Source of the DNA: a virus
Strand: one strand, 5' to 3'
DNA length: 64,000 nucleotides
IMG/VR virus record: IMGVR_UViG_3300017788_002590
Location: 1 to 64,000 of that record
A model generated the notes under the pieces. That model was given only the letters and a program-made list of their open reading frames with translations, had not been told where the DNA came from and did not search any database. The position numbers were made by a program, and so were the translations under genes. Positions within the stretch are counted from its first letter, which is position 1. Each line of letters starts with the position of its first letter. Positions 9,201 to 19,946 of the stretch are shown here, one piece after another.

Positions 9201-11610
9201 GAGTTTAACATTATCAATGTTTGAGAATCTTATAGCAGCTGGTGTTTTCGGATTGGAAACTCCGGGAGGAGCTACAAGAGTTTTAACCAGGCCAATTCCT
9301 AGCAATTTGAATAATCTTATTTTTACATATGGTAAATTGCGCAAAATGGTGGTGCATTCTGCTGTGGTACCAGATTATAGTGTGGATAATGAGATAAATC
9401 TACCTATAGCTCCTTTGGCTCCTACTCCTTGTTTTGCTGCTATTCCACTACAATTGAACTATGCTTGCTATGGTCCGTGGGTAAGCCACCCTGGTTTAAT
9501 TGCAAATGCTTTATTTCCTGACAATTATGCAAATCCTAATGTATTGGTTAATAATATAGTGGGAGGAGTAGAAGTAGATATTAATTCTAGTTATGTTCCA
9601 TGGGAATATGGAGGAATGGATGCTTTAGACTCGTCAGTATTATTAAATCTTGTGGCAGATAGTAACAAGTACCAGCAAGTACAAGAAGAAGGTCAAATTA
9701 CTGTAGCTAATATGCTGTTTCGTAATGCTGAATTGGGTGCTCGACTGGTTAACGCATATGGTCCTGTAATTAATGCTATTAATGTTGATTTAGGAGAAGA
9801 AGGAATAAAATGTACGTATCATTTTAGAACTTATAGTAGAAAATTAGGATTCTACAATAAAGAACAAGCAAATCAAATTCAAAAAATAGCAAAGGAAAGA
9901 TTAGCTAATAGAAAACAAATAGCAGACAGTATTGTTCAGTCTCGAGTGGCTAGAATGCAACAGGCAGGCAATGGGCTAACATCTTCTTCTTTACCGAAGT
10001 CTTTAAGTTATAGTCCTGTGAGACTATTAATAGGCGGAGCTATGCCTATTGTTCATAAAAATTCTAATTTACGGGATGCGTTTTCAGAGTTAAATTTTGA
10101 TGCCCAGTGGTTCAATAGACCACAGATTCAACCATTTAGAACAGTAACACCAAAGGACATGATCAATCATCAAACATCTGTTGCATTGTATGATCCACAA
10201 GAAATACCTAGAACATTATTAAGTCCTGAAAATTATACTAGTTTATCTGTTATGAGTTTAGATGGAATATTTTCTCCTATATCTTTTTATCCTACAGCTT
10301 ATGGCACAACTTACCCATTATCCCCGTATCCTAGATCTCATTGCCCGATATGCAGAGGAGGAGGTTTTGTAATAATGGGATTACATTCTGCTGCTAGTTC
10401 TCAATTCCGAAGAGACAGTACTACTAGTTTTATTAATGTAGGAGCTATGAATAGTAGTTTTAGTACATTAACTAAGCCATGTAAATTTTGTGTTCCTGAT
10501 ATAGATATAGAAAAAGCTAAGAAAAAAAGTGCTCAACCTAACGAAATTACTCCGCCAATGTTAATTGCAAGTGGGTCAGATAGACAAATTCTAACAGATA
10601 GACATTTAGCATTTCAATTCCAAACCTGTAAAATTAATACATACACTTTGAATCCAATAGTTATGTCTGCTACTGGTAGTGATTTTAGTATACATCAACA
10701 CAAACAACAATCGGACAGATGTGGTCATAGCGTAGGAGCCGTATCTTTTGGCAATATTTTGCCAGGCGTTGCTGATGGACTAGCTCCAATATTAACTCCT
10801 AATATTGTAAAAAACTATAATGACTATGATATTAATTTAATAAACCATGATGCTACTTACGCGAACTCTTATCAAAATCAAAGATTTTTTGGATTAAGAG
10901 GGCCAATTATGATACATTCTTGGGGATATGATTTGCAAGGATATCCTGTGCCCAACTCGTCTGGAGAATATAAATATGGTGCTGGTAATGAAATTTTATA
11001 TGATAGCAATAATAATGCTGTTGGAAAAAATCAAGTATTGCAATCGGATGGAACATGGTCAGCTCCATATAAAGAAAATACTTTTTACAAAGGATGGGCC
11101 CAACTGCCCACCACATGGCCTGTTGGACCATTAGATTTAAGATGGGATTCTAATGCTAGAGTTTGGACTATAGGAGCAAACTATAAACCTGTTTGGGTAG
11201 TTATAGAAACAGATTTATTAGATAAAACTAGTACAGCTAGAGGTATTGTTGTAGAATCATCATATGATAATACTCCTCTTCCTCAAGGATTAAGGAAGGT
11301 TGTTTTTGTTAAAGATTCTTTGGGCATATTCTCTGCCCCCAGAGGCGCTGCTTTATATTGTAGATATGATACCGATAATGGTTTTTATGAACCTATTTAT
11401 AATAGACCACTAATGACTTCTGGACAATTATTGGGTGGTTTAAATGCTACTATATTTAATGGGTATACGCCATCTGTTGTCTCAGCAGATATAGTTTCAC
11501 AATATGTAACAACTTTTCTAAATCCTATAAATTTTGCTACCCCGGCTGGTAGTTTAGGATTATTTGTGTTTTTGAACGGTTCGTGGATTTTACAATCAAT
11601 TAGAAATTAG
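6220..11610 (+). CDS. Large putative tail/baseplate protein (1796 aa)
   Basis: The start is an ATG behind a GGAGAG site. The N-terminal ~230 residues look like a phage tail/hub-type beta domain (GGLLNSWKVESAIYTAEIQG, then PGRLLKGCQLILNEY). The pattern of a strand-rich domain reporting on L/I/E alternation recalls gp27/gpD-like hub proteins, but this is weak. Near residues 1360-1440 there are two paired-cysteine motifs, CPICRGGG and CKFC, that could form one zinc site. A short basic segment rich in A, K, Q and R (about 1220-1260) precedes it. The rest has no recognised domain. The length is well above ordinary baseplate proteins. It lies between the paralogue pair and the 2770-residue cysteine-rich gene with 9-17 base gaps, so all are probably co-transcribed. 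Confidence 0.65.
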   Translation: MPRICDFSYKESGPLPQTLFLGCSISNVTFNMAWGSEPSQCTVRLVKDTSAHPNSPDFGSVTTTINTIVNTTTNSLFVNNADLNVDRDPNYTAHKNISKEEQKRENDRLDTDISNTPLSRNRDTGKKCWNPHLLANDPANWLGPDPGFVGDNSFVAGHIYDSVGCPVYFKLDDLEFGGLLNSWKVESAIYTAEIQGPGRLLKGCQLILNEYQGSISTVMPNATAFADGTAISIPYIKFKNDDGSIRPFNGDIRHGNMPNLFNIYGYLIETRGFQNVDISELGISAAQVYDGLVELLAGGPDTIVTNPFSPYGGIVAKSLVYFGANNATQIIDPTSTTINYAGSSINLTQLGFFRHILAVDNIYRPLFRLDLSQVPRPPDGIYLDLTNNMSLDDFITKCCDGAGFDWNCSLEPDLNSSLFSGRILIRTYDRKIQPSTKIIRGLISNLTVADRIISYNVGETHTDDVNRKVAVGGKQKRLLQLQCNTISKYKHINIYDPDSGLFNNVQDDLVESFLRNGNPRQKVRWPMPESTRPWDSSWGSAYRTYGGAATAQDSNDFIGPEYTYFNTVVTKGNYNTTNPKLSNPDLADQPSDQNQPFAPSFSNKLAYPIQLDLISQYFGRNSDGSLRQVYYDRRQRQYIVNMLFSDLKPIFAIQNFDINLITPYNANGGVVSIFETEIRAALGSFDSWVTYLFEMKKFGYETPTCRLMLTYISQKYGPAIANQLTFYGVGSLKTGETKKEALPTDPPTTDRISPANRIIFQNDILPVLQKLHNFITSELGSKYGKSYLVRLPTIYRRVDSMGMAHYSYEVTDAAWEEFGNFIDDTMQIGSDEVFTLSEADARIGPLLGWNASAERTHNHPMAAAGTNPLPGLLPVNNLGKMILQSDMPQRPNDWYLPLQHSMSPAESVLVQHRSYLIPPGGAFSDRVPGSVNAPQLNDSFGNNIPDPIKAKLYAKASVFEVVPENRVNKRIIFANGIQYAVLESSAPVNTRSEQSLTLSMFENLIAAGVFGLETPGGATRVLTRPIPSNLNNLIFTYGKLRKMVVHSAVVPDYSVDNEINLPIAPLAPTPCFAAIPLQLNYACYGPWVSHPGLIANALFPDNYANPNVLVNNIVGGVEVDINSSYVPWEYGGMDALDSSVLLNLVADSNKYQQVQEEGQITVANMLFRNAELGARLVNAYGPVINAINVDLGEEGIKCTYHFRTYSRKLGFYNKEQANQIQKIAKERLANRKQIADSIVQSRVARMQQAGNGLTSSSLPKSLSYSPVRLLIGGAMPIVHKNSNLRDAFSELNFDAQWFNRPQIQPFRTVTPKDMINHQTSVALYDPQEIPRTLLSPENYTSLSVMSLDGIFSPISFYPTAYGTTYPLSPYPRSHCPICRGGGFVIMGLHSAASSQFRRDSTTSFINVGAMNSSFSTLTKPCKFCVPDIDIEKAKKKSAQPNEITPPMLIASGSDRQILTDRHLAFQFQTCKINTYTLNPIVMSATGSDFSIHQHKQQSDRCGHSVGAVSFGNILPGVADGLAPILTPNIVKNYNDYDINLINHDATYANSYQNQRFFGLRGPIMIHSWGYDLQGYPVPNSSGEYKYGAGNEILYDSNNNAVGKNQVLQSDGTWSAPYKENTFYKGWAQLPTTWPVGPLDLRWDSNARVWTIGANYKPVWVVIETDLLDKTSTARGIVVESSYDNTPLPQGLRKVVFVKDSLGIFSAPRGAALYCRYDTDNGFYEPIYNRPLMTSGQLLGGLNATIFNGYTPSVVSADIVSQYVTTFLNPINFATPAGSLGLFVFLNGSWILQSIRN

Positions 11611-11619
11611 TGGTTTAAT

Positions 11620-14600
11620 ATGAGCTGCGAAATTTTTGATAAAGATCTAATTGCAGATGTTATTGATTTAAATAGTTCAAATATATCTGTTAATTTAAGC
11701 TGGTTGACACAACGCATGGGGGGTGGAATAACTTTTAGCGGTGTGTGGAGACCGATCTATGTTTATCCTAATCAAAACAATAGTCTGGCATCTCCTTTAA
11801 TGTCGGCTAGAACTCGTGGAGCAAGTTTTTTTACTCCATGCGATTGTTCTGATGGTTCTATAAATATGGATCCGATTACTGAACAAATAGAAGAATCTAG
11901 TTTGTGCAGTTATTGCGGAGACTATGCTGTTCAGTGGCGACTATATGATATCGCTGGAAACGCGTCCCCTAGAGCGCATTCAGGAACTTGCTGTAGCGGA
12001 GCTTGTGATGTTCGTTTTAGAGCAGATGATTATTTGCCTAAAATTCCTGTATTAAATCATGCTTATATTACCGGGGTGACGGATTTTAAGTATAAACAAG
12101 AATTTCCAGCTTGTAATAATCCTCAAACCTTGGGTTGTGATGGTTTTGTTTTTATACCTCCGGCAGCAAGAAGACAAATAGGTGGCAATGCGTATATGGC
12201 TGTGGATTGGTCCATAAGAGAAACCATATCCGAAATTCCATATGATAAATTTACTTCTCATCACGATTCCGAATATTTGCATAATAAGTCTTATAAAAAA
12301 AGTAAAATGGTTAGTAATACTTGTGGTAATTTCTTGATGTTATCTGTTAATACAATTCCAGGCTTGCCAGCTACTGGTCATTACTACATCAAATCATATC
12401 CTATATTAAGCGGCTTATTAGGCACAACAGTCAGTGGAGATATGCCCGATAGTGTGCTACCAACACCTCAACAATTTGCTGAACTACCATATGGAATAGA
12501 CGAAGAAAAATACAAAAATATTTTTATACATGATGAAAAAATTGCTTCTTATTGGAAATGGAATTATGCCTCTGGAGTTTTATGCTGGTATAGATATTAC
12601 GACATGCATAGAATCAACGATCAAAGACCAATTCCGGGAGTAGATTTATATATACCTCCAGGCGATGTGTTTTTTGCAACTAATGACGGACCAGAACCCG
12701 CTACTAGTTTGAGTAACCCGACAGGCCTGAACGGCTTAATACAATCATGTCCATCGGGACTTAAAGTTGTAGATAATGGACAATTTAAATGTATTATACC
12801 TAGTGGTTCGGAGTTTTTATATATTTCTAATAATTTGTATTCTAAGTTTTATGAGATATACTATAGGCTTTCTCAAAGAACAGGGTCCAGAGATGCCTTG
12901 ATTCTGAGCGCAGTGTTGGCTACTGCTCCTCAGTATGATCAAATTACTGTAGACTTATTAAGAGACAGTTTTAATTCAGATTATAGCAAAAATCAGTTTT
13001 TCCAAATAGATACTCTTAATAAAGATATGCAGTATACCACAACTATGGATTCTGTGTCTCAATTAAATTATATTTCTAATAAAAAAGAGCTAATAGCAAC
13101 ACTTGCATCAAAATATGGTACTTATTTGTATATTCCTCCAAGATCTAATATTAATATTGCTTTTAATCAAACTATAAATAGTTCATTTGGATTAGAATTA
13201 GACTTTGATATGGTATTTGATAAAAACGATATCAATTGGTCGAATTATGGAGCAACATGTCAGCCTTTTACTAGTTGTGCATCTAGATTTTTTAGAAAAG
13301 AATACCATTATAATCAAACTATCAGTGGCCCGGAAGGATTTGGGTTGCCTTTGTATGTCTGGCCCGAAATAGCAATGAGACACAATAGATCATGTGTAGA
13401 TAATCGTGATGGAACATCTACTTTAACCAATAGCGACTACAGATTATATTCTGCAATAGTTTTAAATGGTCAAATTTTAAAACAAGTACCTTCTAGTTCA
13501 GGTTGTTATATCATTAAAGATACTTATCCTAGAATCGCTGAGAGAGATAATTTAAATAGTTGCAGTAATTGTGATCAATATAGTTCTTTTTATAGAATCA
13601 ATAATGCTGAAACAGTAGAATGCGGAGTTGCTTATCCTAGTTTTTGCTATGCTACTTTAGCTCGTAGATTTAATAACTCTCCCCCACAATTTACTAATGA
13701 TCCTCAGAATAGGCCAGAAAGAACCCTCAAAGATGGTACAGTAAGATTCGAAAGAAAATATAGAGCTACTTTTTTTAATCCTTATGTAGACACATTAGCT
13801 TTTCATGCCCAGGGCGGACTAATGATTAATAGTTATCCTTTTGGTCTGGATTCCGAAGTTGTATTTAGACAAAACGATCCTACTCCACCATCAACTACTA
13901 ATAATATTACTATTAATTTTGAAACTAAAGATATGGGATTAAAAATTTATAGTATAGCAGCAGAGTATTTGCAAACTCAGCTGTCAAGCTCCAGCGACTG
14001 CAAAAGATTTCCAGTTAAAGAAAGTTGCAAGTGTTGGCCTATCAATATGACGCCATTACACAGTCAAGACTGTAATAATCCGAATAGATCATATTTTTCA
14101 ACACCAAATTTTTATACTCCTTCATTATCTACAAGATTTTCTCCAAGACTTCAACAGTATGGCGGATATACTCAAAAAGAATTAGATAATATTTTTGGGC
14201 CATCTGTCCTGACGGCCGGCTCTTTATTGTCTCCTTTAAATAATTTGATTAATCCCGAAAATCCATATGGTTGTGACTCTACAGCAAGCATAGAGCTACA
14301 TAATTATACTAATACCAGATGGACATTAAATCCTGTAGGATTTAGTACTTCTCATGCCGATGTTGAGGTATCTATAAATGAAGATATTAATTTATTAGGT
14401 AATAGATATAGAACCATTTTACATAGAGAAGGAGGAGACAGTCCGGGACAAGTAACCGACTATTGGTTGGAATATAGGCCGTTATTGGACGCTAAAAGAT
14501 TTGCTACAAAAGTCTATATACCAGAAGGCACATTCAATAATACTTTTTATGCAAATCAGAGATATATTATCTTTTCTAAAGATACTGCTATTCCTGCAAC

Positions 14601-17600
14601 TTTAACAGTAGAACTGCAAAATCCATTTTTAGAAGCGTTAATCATCGCTGCTGGAGGTCAGGAGAAAAGCGTATTATTTCCACCCTCTGGTAGACTATTA
14701 ACACCATATGCAAAAACAACCGTACAAACAAGTGATAAAATATATAGGGGAGATGAGGTTTCTAAAGTTACTATTAATTTACATCAGAAATACAGAAAAC
14801 AATATATAAATTTTGTTCTTAATAGTCCTGCCCCAATGGGATATCTATACAAGGGGTCTTTTCACCCAAATAGCGGATTAACAACGGATGCTTCGTTATT
14901 TAGAAAGAGCGCTATTAAAGATGATACAATTTATTATGATGCTTCATTAAGAGATACTGGAGCAGCAGATACTTTTAATGAAGGATTTTGCATGATAGGG
15001 TCGTTTACTCCCAGAGTTATAAACGCTATCAATAATCTGCATCAGTTTGATTACCATAAAAAATTAAGATTATATTTGTTGATTAATGGAAAATGGTGGC
15101 AGTATAATGGTAGTAATGCTAATAGTTTTAAAGTTAACGATATTGTATATCCGGGAAGACCATTGATTCACGAATATATTCCAAATAAAAACTTTACCAA
15201 AGGACTTCCATCTGTTTTTGTTGCTCCTGTAAAAGAATCAAATAGATTTAACTTTGTTTATAATAAATACAACACAAATCGGTCAAATAACAACGAGCCT
15301 ACGCAACCACTAGAATTTCCTATAATGTCGGAAAGATTTTATTTTTCTGATCAGGATAGGACGACCATCACTATTCCCGGCACAAGAGCATATTATAGAA
15401 TTCCAGAGATAGATCCTTCTATAGAAACCTTATTACCAAACATAGATTTTATTTATTCTTTTGTTCCTAGTAATCCTAGTACATTCCAATATGGCTCGTT
15501 AATTAAATTTTTAGATGGTTCTCACTGGATATGTATTGATCCAAGCAAACCGAATCTTAGAGCTTCTTATGTTTTTTCTGATTTTGATTATTTACAACAT
15601 AATTTTAGTGATTTACACCTAGACTTCAAAAGGCTATCAAAATCCGGATATTTGTATAATAGTAAAAGACCAACTTCCTTATTTGGTTGGTTTAAAAATC
15701 CAGTTTTGAGATCGTCTATGTTTATACCCATTATAGAAAAAAGCATTATTGTTAAATTTGTTACAAAAAATGGGTTACCAGTTAAAGATCTAACTAAAGA
15801 AGATGTATATATGTTACCATATACTAGACTAAAATTAGCATATGGAGTTAGAAACCAAGGTTTTACTCTAGTGAATTTTAATTACCCTCGATACCATTCT
15901 TTTGTTATATCTAATGCTGATGTAATTTTATGCGAACAGGATCCTGATATTACTAATAGATTAATACAAAGTAAATGGGGCGACTTAATAACATTTGATG
16001 GATATATAATAGATCAATATAAAGATGCTTTATTTGATCCACAAAAGTATTATCCAAAATCAAATTATGACAATATTTTTTATAAGACTATTATTAATAA
16101 TCATAGAGAAAAAAACTTTTTTTATAGATTAGAAGACACTGGTTTGCGGGCTATAAGTGAAGGAGGCGAAATATCTAATATACCATTAGATATAACCCAT
16201 GCAGGACTGGTATACTATTCGATATTACATAAATATGCTTTAGGAGAAAATACTCCATATTCTATACAATCAGATAGTTATCATAATTACTTACCTTTTA
16301 TGGATTTAAATATTCTGAACGATCCTGATCCTATAATTCCAGAATCATTGAATACACTAGTTAATTTTTATGAAAATCAAAACACGCCATTCACAGGCAA
16401 AATTAGCATAGCAGGAATACATAGAGATATTAAGCCAGCTACCGGAAATTATCTCCAGTACGGGAACAATGATCTTTTTTGGATTAATTTTTCTGGAATC
16501 GAACAAGCAAAATCCGCTTTTGTACCATATAATAACTTTTTTAGTCCCACATTAAGAATAGATGATCCTCCGTTTGTATTTAGTAGAACTTTTAGAGAAA
16601 CCGTACGTTTTCCAGGAACATACAATCCTCCTTGTATTAATACATTTCAACCTCTTCATATTATTGATTACTCCGAAAGCACAGCTAGATTTGATGCTAC
16701 ATCATCTTTCGGTACTTGGCGACATCAAAGCAGAACTCCACATTATAGGTTTCATATATATTGTGATACAGATAATAGCACGTGTGATAATAATGGTTGT
16801 TATGGCAATATTGATCAAGGCATAAAACATATTGGTTGGACTAATATCAAAGCCGAATATAATGTTGGTATAAATTTTGATACTAATATACCAGACGTTG
16901 TTCCATATTATATTTCTTATGATGCTGGTTTATATAATGCTTTAGGAAGTGATTCTGTTATTACCATAGCAAGATCAGAATTAGCTTCTTTTGGGAATTT
17001 TTTCCCTGTGAGAACAGCACAAAGAGTGGCTGCCGAAGGTATATCCGCAGATACTATGTGTAGTACTCCTTATGTTATTCCTATGGATTATAAGTCTAGT
17101 ACTATAAATCCTATATATCAAGAAACATTAACCCGTGGGGTTGCGCAACAGAGCCATACTACTAGTGTTCTTAATACTGATGCTATGGCTTCAGAGATGC
17201 TATTCAGAATTATGTATGGGGAATCTCAAAATGTTAATAAAAATATGTTTTTAGTATCAAATAATTTAATAACTAAAAAAGATCTTATCGCATATACAGA
17301 TCCTCCTATTACTGCTTTAGATTTATACAAAGAAATTCTTTATAACTATGATATTGGCGCAGATATGAGTAATATGAATATAAATGGATCATTTACTGTG
17401 GATGCTGTGCAATCTGTTGGAGGAGCATTATCTATAACAATAGGAGATACTATTTGTTTATTCAATATACGTAGAGAAGAAGGTTCTATATATATAGTAG
17501 GTAGTATTGGTTCTAGGTCAATGAGGGAAAGACTATTTGTGGAATCTTGGCAAGATAGACAATATGTTGTACAAAGCTGGGATCCTGGACAAAATGAACC

Positions 17601-19932
17601 TCCTCCTATTTTTCCTTCTAGTGCAAATGGTACTGTGAGTTTGTTGGGAGAATGCAATATATTAGATAAATATGTATATGGATTATATGCTGGTTCGTGT
17701 TATGATGGACCGACATCCTCATTTGCGGTAGGAGAGGGACCTAATGGTTGCGAAGCCGCTGTTGCTCATGCCACACAATACGGCGCTAGTGTATCTGTTG
17801 TTGCACATAGCAGAGCACAAGCTACAGAACACTATAATTTTAGAGGTAATGGAAGTTGTTGTTGCGGATTTGCCGGAGGGTGCGGCGGTCCTTGTTATTG
17901 TTTAACCATACAAGAAATAAAACCGATGAGTGTGCAATACTATTGTGACGATGAAACATGGGGACCGGTAAGTTTTATCGAACCTAAGACTCGCACACCG
18001 GAATTTGGATGTATGGGATTTGGACATGAATGCACAGAGTATAGAGTAGGATATTGCGGAGTTGACGATTGTCCATCATGTGCTAATACATTAATATCTC
18101 ATGATAAAGTTAATTTTAATTATACATTTGAATACTGTAGATATGTTTTTAATCTAAAAGGCCATGCATATAGACAAAGGCACAGAAGTCTTACTTTTGA
18201 TACTATAATTAGGCCAAGACCGGAAGAATGTTACAATTTTGTAACACCTATTATGCCTGGTCAGTGCGGTCGTCCAGAGACCGGAGGAGACGCTTTTACT
18301 TATTGCAATACATATCCTTATATTACTGACTGGCAAAAAATGGAAGATTTTTTCCATAATAATATAGTGCTTGGATATTCAGAAATAGATGCAGATCCAG
18401 AAGAACCGGATTGTTTACCTAAAAAAACTTGTTTAGCTTCTATAGGTGCTGCTAGATGTGGAGACAATGCAAGAGGGGGAGCTTACTTCGGTTGTCCTTC
18501 GTGTGTGATGCCTCCGTGTGTTCCACAAATTGGTGGCACTCATTGCTCTAGAGGGTCTTATTTCAAGGCTAGAGGAGTAGATTATGAGGGATATGAAACT
18601 CGTAACGCGAACAGGCTTGGTTTCAATCATTGCAATGTTAAACATGTATGTGGAACCATACGTAGTGGCAGTCATAATGTTAAACAATATAGAAGAATAT
18701 GGTTGACTACTCAGACTAGATCAGTAGGCACCTATAATCCGTCTTGTCCGTCTACGGTATTAAGCGTTAACTATACTTCTAAAACTATTACTGTTAATGT
18801 TGGAGGTAAGTCTTATTGTATACCCCACACTGTAAATGGTTGTCCAAGAATTGCTATTAGTACAAATATGGAACAATTATCAATAACAGATTCTGTTAAT
18901 AGCAGTTGTGATAAATGTTCCCCAACACCCGCTCAAATAGTATTAAATCCTCAAACACAAAGTTTTTTGACTAGACAAGAAAGAAGATTATGTGTTTTAG
19001 GTATAAAATATTCTAATAGTGTAAATTCACCAGGTGTGGTTTGCGAAGGAGGAGGAATTCCCCTGGTTAGTGTTTGCGCCCAATGCGGTGGTGGGCCTGT
19101 AGAATACGGATGTATGGAATGGGGTACTATTACTCATGATTCACCACAAATATGGGCAGGACAAACTATAGAGTGTTTAAGGGGATTACCAGGAGGCATA
19201 CCTGGCGGTCTTGTTGGGTATGAATTAGAGGAGTGGAGATGGGAATTGGATCAAATAGCTAGACAGAGATATGCTTATTTAGGAGATGGTGCTGCTCATA
19301 TACCACCAAATGATATTTTAGAAGGAGTATTACCTGGTAGCGTAAGTACACCACAAATTTTAAGTTTTAATGTTGGAGGATCCAAACGAACAAGGGCGGG
19401 TGTAGTAGCCAACAATGTTGCCACAGCACATGTGGCTTACTACGAATATACTTATATTAGACCACTAAGCATTCAAGATATTTTACGCAATGACAATTCC
19501 CTTATATGCGCACCCGACGGCGGTCCTGCTATAACAAATAATATTGTGCAAAATATTAGAGATTCTTTATCTAATAATGTTTCTTTTAATTACTATAATA
19601 ATAGTTTAGGATATTGTCAATTATTGCCATATCCTCCTGAATTTAGACAAGTATTTACTGGATATCAAGGAGAAAGATTTTATTATTATAATCAAGGCAT
19701 AGTAGACGGATCTTCATATACAGACACAAGACCATTCTTTAAACAAGAAAATAATTGCGACAGTTCTATTTCTTGCTATTATAACCATAGCGTATTCGTA
19801 TGCGGTCAAAATGATTATTGTTGTTTTAGTGATTTATCAGTCGGTAACAATACAGGTATCAAACCCACTTGTACTATGAACAATCAATATGGTCAACCAG
19901 GACAAGAACTTACTAATATCTATTATCCATAA
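11620..19932 (+). CDS. Giant cysteine-rich virion-associated protein (2770 aa)
   Basis: One uninterrupted frame of 2770 codons, starting at an ATG 9 bases after the previous stop with only a weak ribosome-binding site. No known family was recognised. It is remarkable for cysteine content, concentrated at both ends. The N-terminal ~130 residues hold CDCSDG, CSYCGD and TCCSGACD. The C-terminal third holds CCCGFAGGCGGPCYCLT, CPSCA, CPSCVMPPC, CDKCSP, CAQCGGGP and others. The middle (~850-1900) is nearly cysteine-free and rich in Y, N and P like the neighbouring virion proteins. Disulfide-linked or metal-binding knots are both possible. No signal peptide or transmembrane segment was seen. By position it is probably a tail fibre, appendage or other virion component. 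Confidence 0.65.
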   Translation: MSCEIFDKDLIADVIDLNSSNISVNLSWLTQRMGGGITFSGVWRPIYVYPNQNNSLASPLMSARTRGASFFTPCDCSDGSINMDPITEQIEESSLCSYCGDYAVQWRLYDIAGNASPRAHSGTCCSGACDVRFRADDYLPKIPVLNHAYITGVTDFKYKQEFPACNNPQTLGCDGFVFIPPAARRQIGGNAYMAVDWSIRETISEIPYDKFTSHHDSEYLHNKSYKKSKMVSNTCGNFLMLSVNTIPGLPATGHYYIKSYPILSGLLGTTVSGDMPDSVLPTPQQFAELPYGIDEEKYKNIFIHDEKIASYWKWNYASGVLCWYRYYDMHRINDQRPIPGVDLYIPPGDVFFATNDGPEPATSLSNPTGLNGLIQSCPSGLKVVDNGQFKCIIPSGSEFLYISNNLYSKFYEIYYRLSQRTGSRDALILSAVLATAPQYDQITVDLLRDSFNSDYSKNQFFQIDTLNKDMQYTTTMDSVSQLNYISNKKELIATLASKYGTYLYIPPRSNINIAFNQTINSSFGLELDFDMVFDKNDINWSNYGATCQPFTSCASRFFRKEYHYNQTISGPEGFGLPLYVWPEIAMRHNRSCVDNRDGTSTLTNSDYRLYSAIVLNGQILKQVPSSSGCYIIKDTYPRIAERDNLNSCSNCDQYSSFYRINNAETVECGVAYPSFCYATLARRFNNSPPQFTNDPQNRPERTLKDGTVRFERKYRATFFNPYVDTLAFHAQGGLMINSYPFGLDSEVVFRQNDPTPPSTTNNITINFETKDMGLKIYSIAAEYLQTQLSSSSDCKRFPVKESCKCWPINMTPLHSQDCNNPNRSYFSTPNFYTPSLSTRFSPRLQQYGGYTQKELDNIFGPSVLTAGSLLSPLNNLINPENPYGCDSTASIELHNYTNTRWTLNPVGFSTSHADVEVSINEDINLLGNRYRTILHREGGDSPGQVTDYWLEYRPLLDAKRFATKVYIPEGTFNNTFYANQRYIIFSKDTAIPATLTVELQNPFLEALIIAAGGQEKSVLFPPSGRLLTPYAKTTVQTSDKIYRGDEVSKVTINLHQKYRKQYINFVLNSPAPMGYLYKGSFHPNSGLTTDASLFRKSAIKDDTIYYDASLRDTGAADTFNEGFCMIGSFTPRVINAINNLHQFDYHKKLRLYLLINGKWWQYNGSNANSFKVNDIVYPGRPLIHEYIPNKNFTKGLPSVFVAPVKESNRFNFVYNKYNTNRSNNNEPTQPLEFPIMSERFYFSDQDRTTITIPGTRAYYRIPEIDPSIETLLPNIDFIYSFVPSNPSTFQYGSLIKFLDGSHWICIDPSKPNLRASYVFSDFDYLQHNFSDLHLDFKRLSKSGYLYNSKRPTSLFGWFKNPVLRSSMFIPIIEKSIIVKFVTKNGLPVKDLTKEDVYMLPYTRLKLAYGVRNQGFTLVNFNYPRYHSFVISNADVILCEQDPDITNRLIQSKWGDLITFDGYIIDQYKDALFDPQKYYPKSNYDNIFYKTIINNHREKNFFYRLEDTGLRAISEGGEISNIPLDITHAGLVYYSILHKYALGENTPYSIQSDSYHNYLPFMDLNILNDPDPIIPESLNTLVNFYENQNTPFTGKISIAGIHRDIKPATGNYLQYGNNDLFWINFSGIEQAKSAFVPYNNFFSPTLRIDDPPFVFSRTFRETVRFPGTYNPPCINTFQPLHIIDYSESTARFDATSSFGTWRHQSRTPHYRFHIYCDTDNSTCDNNGCYGNIDQGIKHIGWTNIKAEYNVGINFDTNIPDVVPYYISYDAGLYNALGSDSVITIARSELASFGNFFPVRTAQRVAAEGISADTMCSTPYVIPMDYKSSTINPIYQETLTRGVAQQSHTTSVLNTDAMASEMLFRIMYGESQNVNKNMFLVSNNLITKKDLIAYTDPPITALDLYKEILYNYDIGADMSNMNINGSFTVDAVQSVGGALSITIGDTICLFNIRREEGSIYIVGSIGSRSMRERLFVESWQDRQYVVQSWDPGQNEPPPIFPSSANGTVSLLGECNILDKYVYGLYAGSCYDGPTSSFAVGEGPNGCEAAVAHATQYGASVSVVAHSRAQATEHYNFRGNGSCCCGFAGGCGGPCYCLTIQEIKPMSVQYYCDDETWGPVSFIEPKTRTPEFGCMGFGHECTEYRVGYCGVDDCPSCANTLISHDKVNFNYTFEYCRYVFNLKGHAYRQRHRSLTFDTIIRPRPEECYNFVTPIMPGQCGRPETGGDAFTYCNTYPYITDWQKMEDFFHNNIVLGYSEIDADPEEPDCLPKKTCLASIGAARCGDNARGGAYFGCPSCVMPPCVPQIGGTHCSRGSYFKARGVDYEGYETRNANRLGFNHCNVKHVCGTIRSGSHNVKQYRRIWLTTQTRSVGTYNPSCPSTVLSVNYTSKTITVNVGGKSYCIPHTVNGCPRIAISTNMEQLSITDSVNSSCDKCSPTPAQIVLNPQTQSFLTRQERRLCVLGIKYSNSVNSPGVVCEGGGIPLVSVCAQCGGGPVEYGCMEWGTITHDSPQIWAGQTIECLRGLPGGIPGGLVGYELEEWRWELDQIARQRYAYLGDGAAHIPPNDILEGVLPGSVSTPQILSFNVGGSKRTRAGVVANNVATAHVAYYEYTYIRPLSIQDILRNDNSLICAPDGGPAITNNIVQNIRDSLSNNVSFNYYNNSLGYCQLLPYPPEFRQVFTGYQGERFYYYNQGIVDGSSYTDTRPFFKQENNCDSSISCYYNHSVFVCGQNDYCCFSDLSVGNNTGIKPTCTMNNQYGQPGQELTNIYYP

Positions 19933-19946
19933 AAAGGAAATTTATT

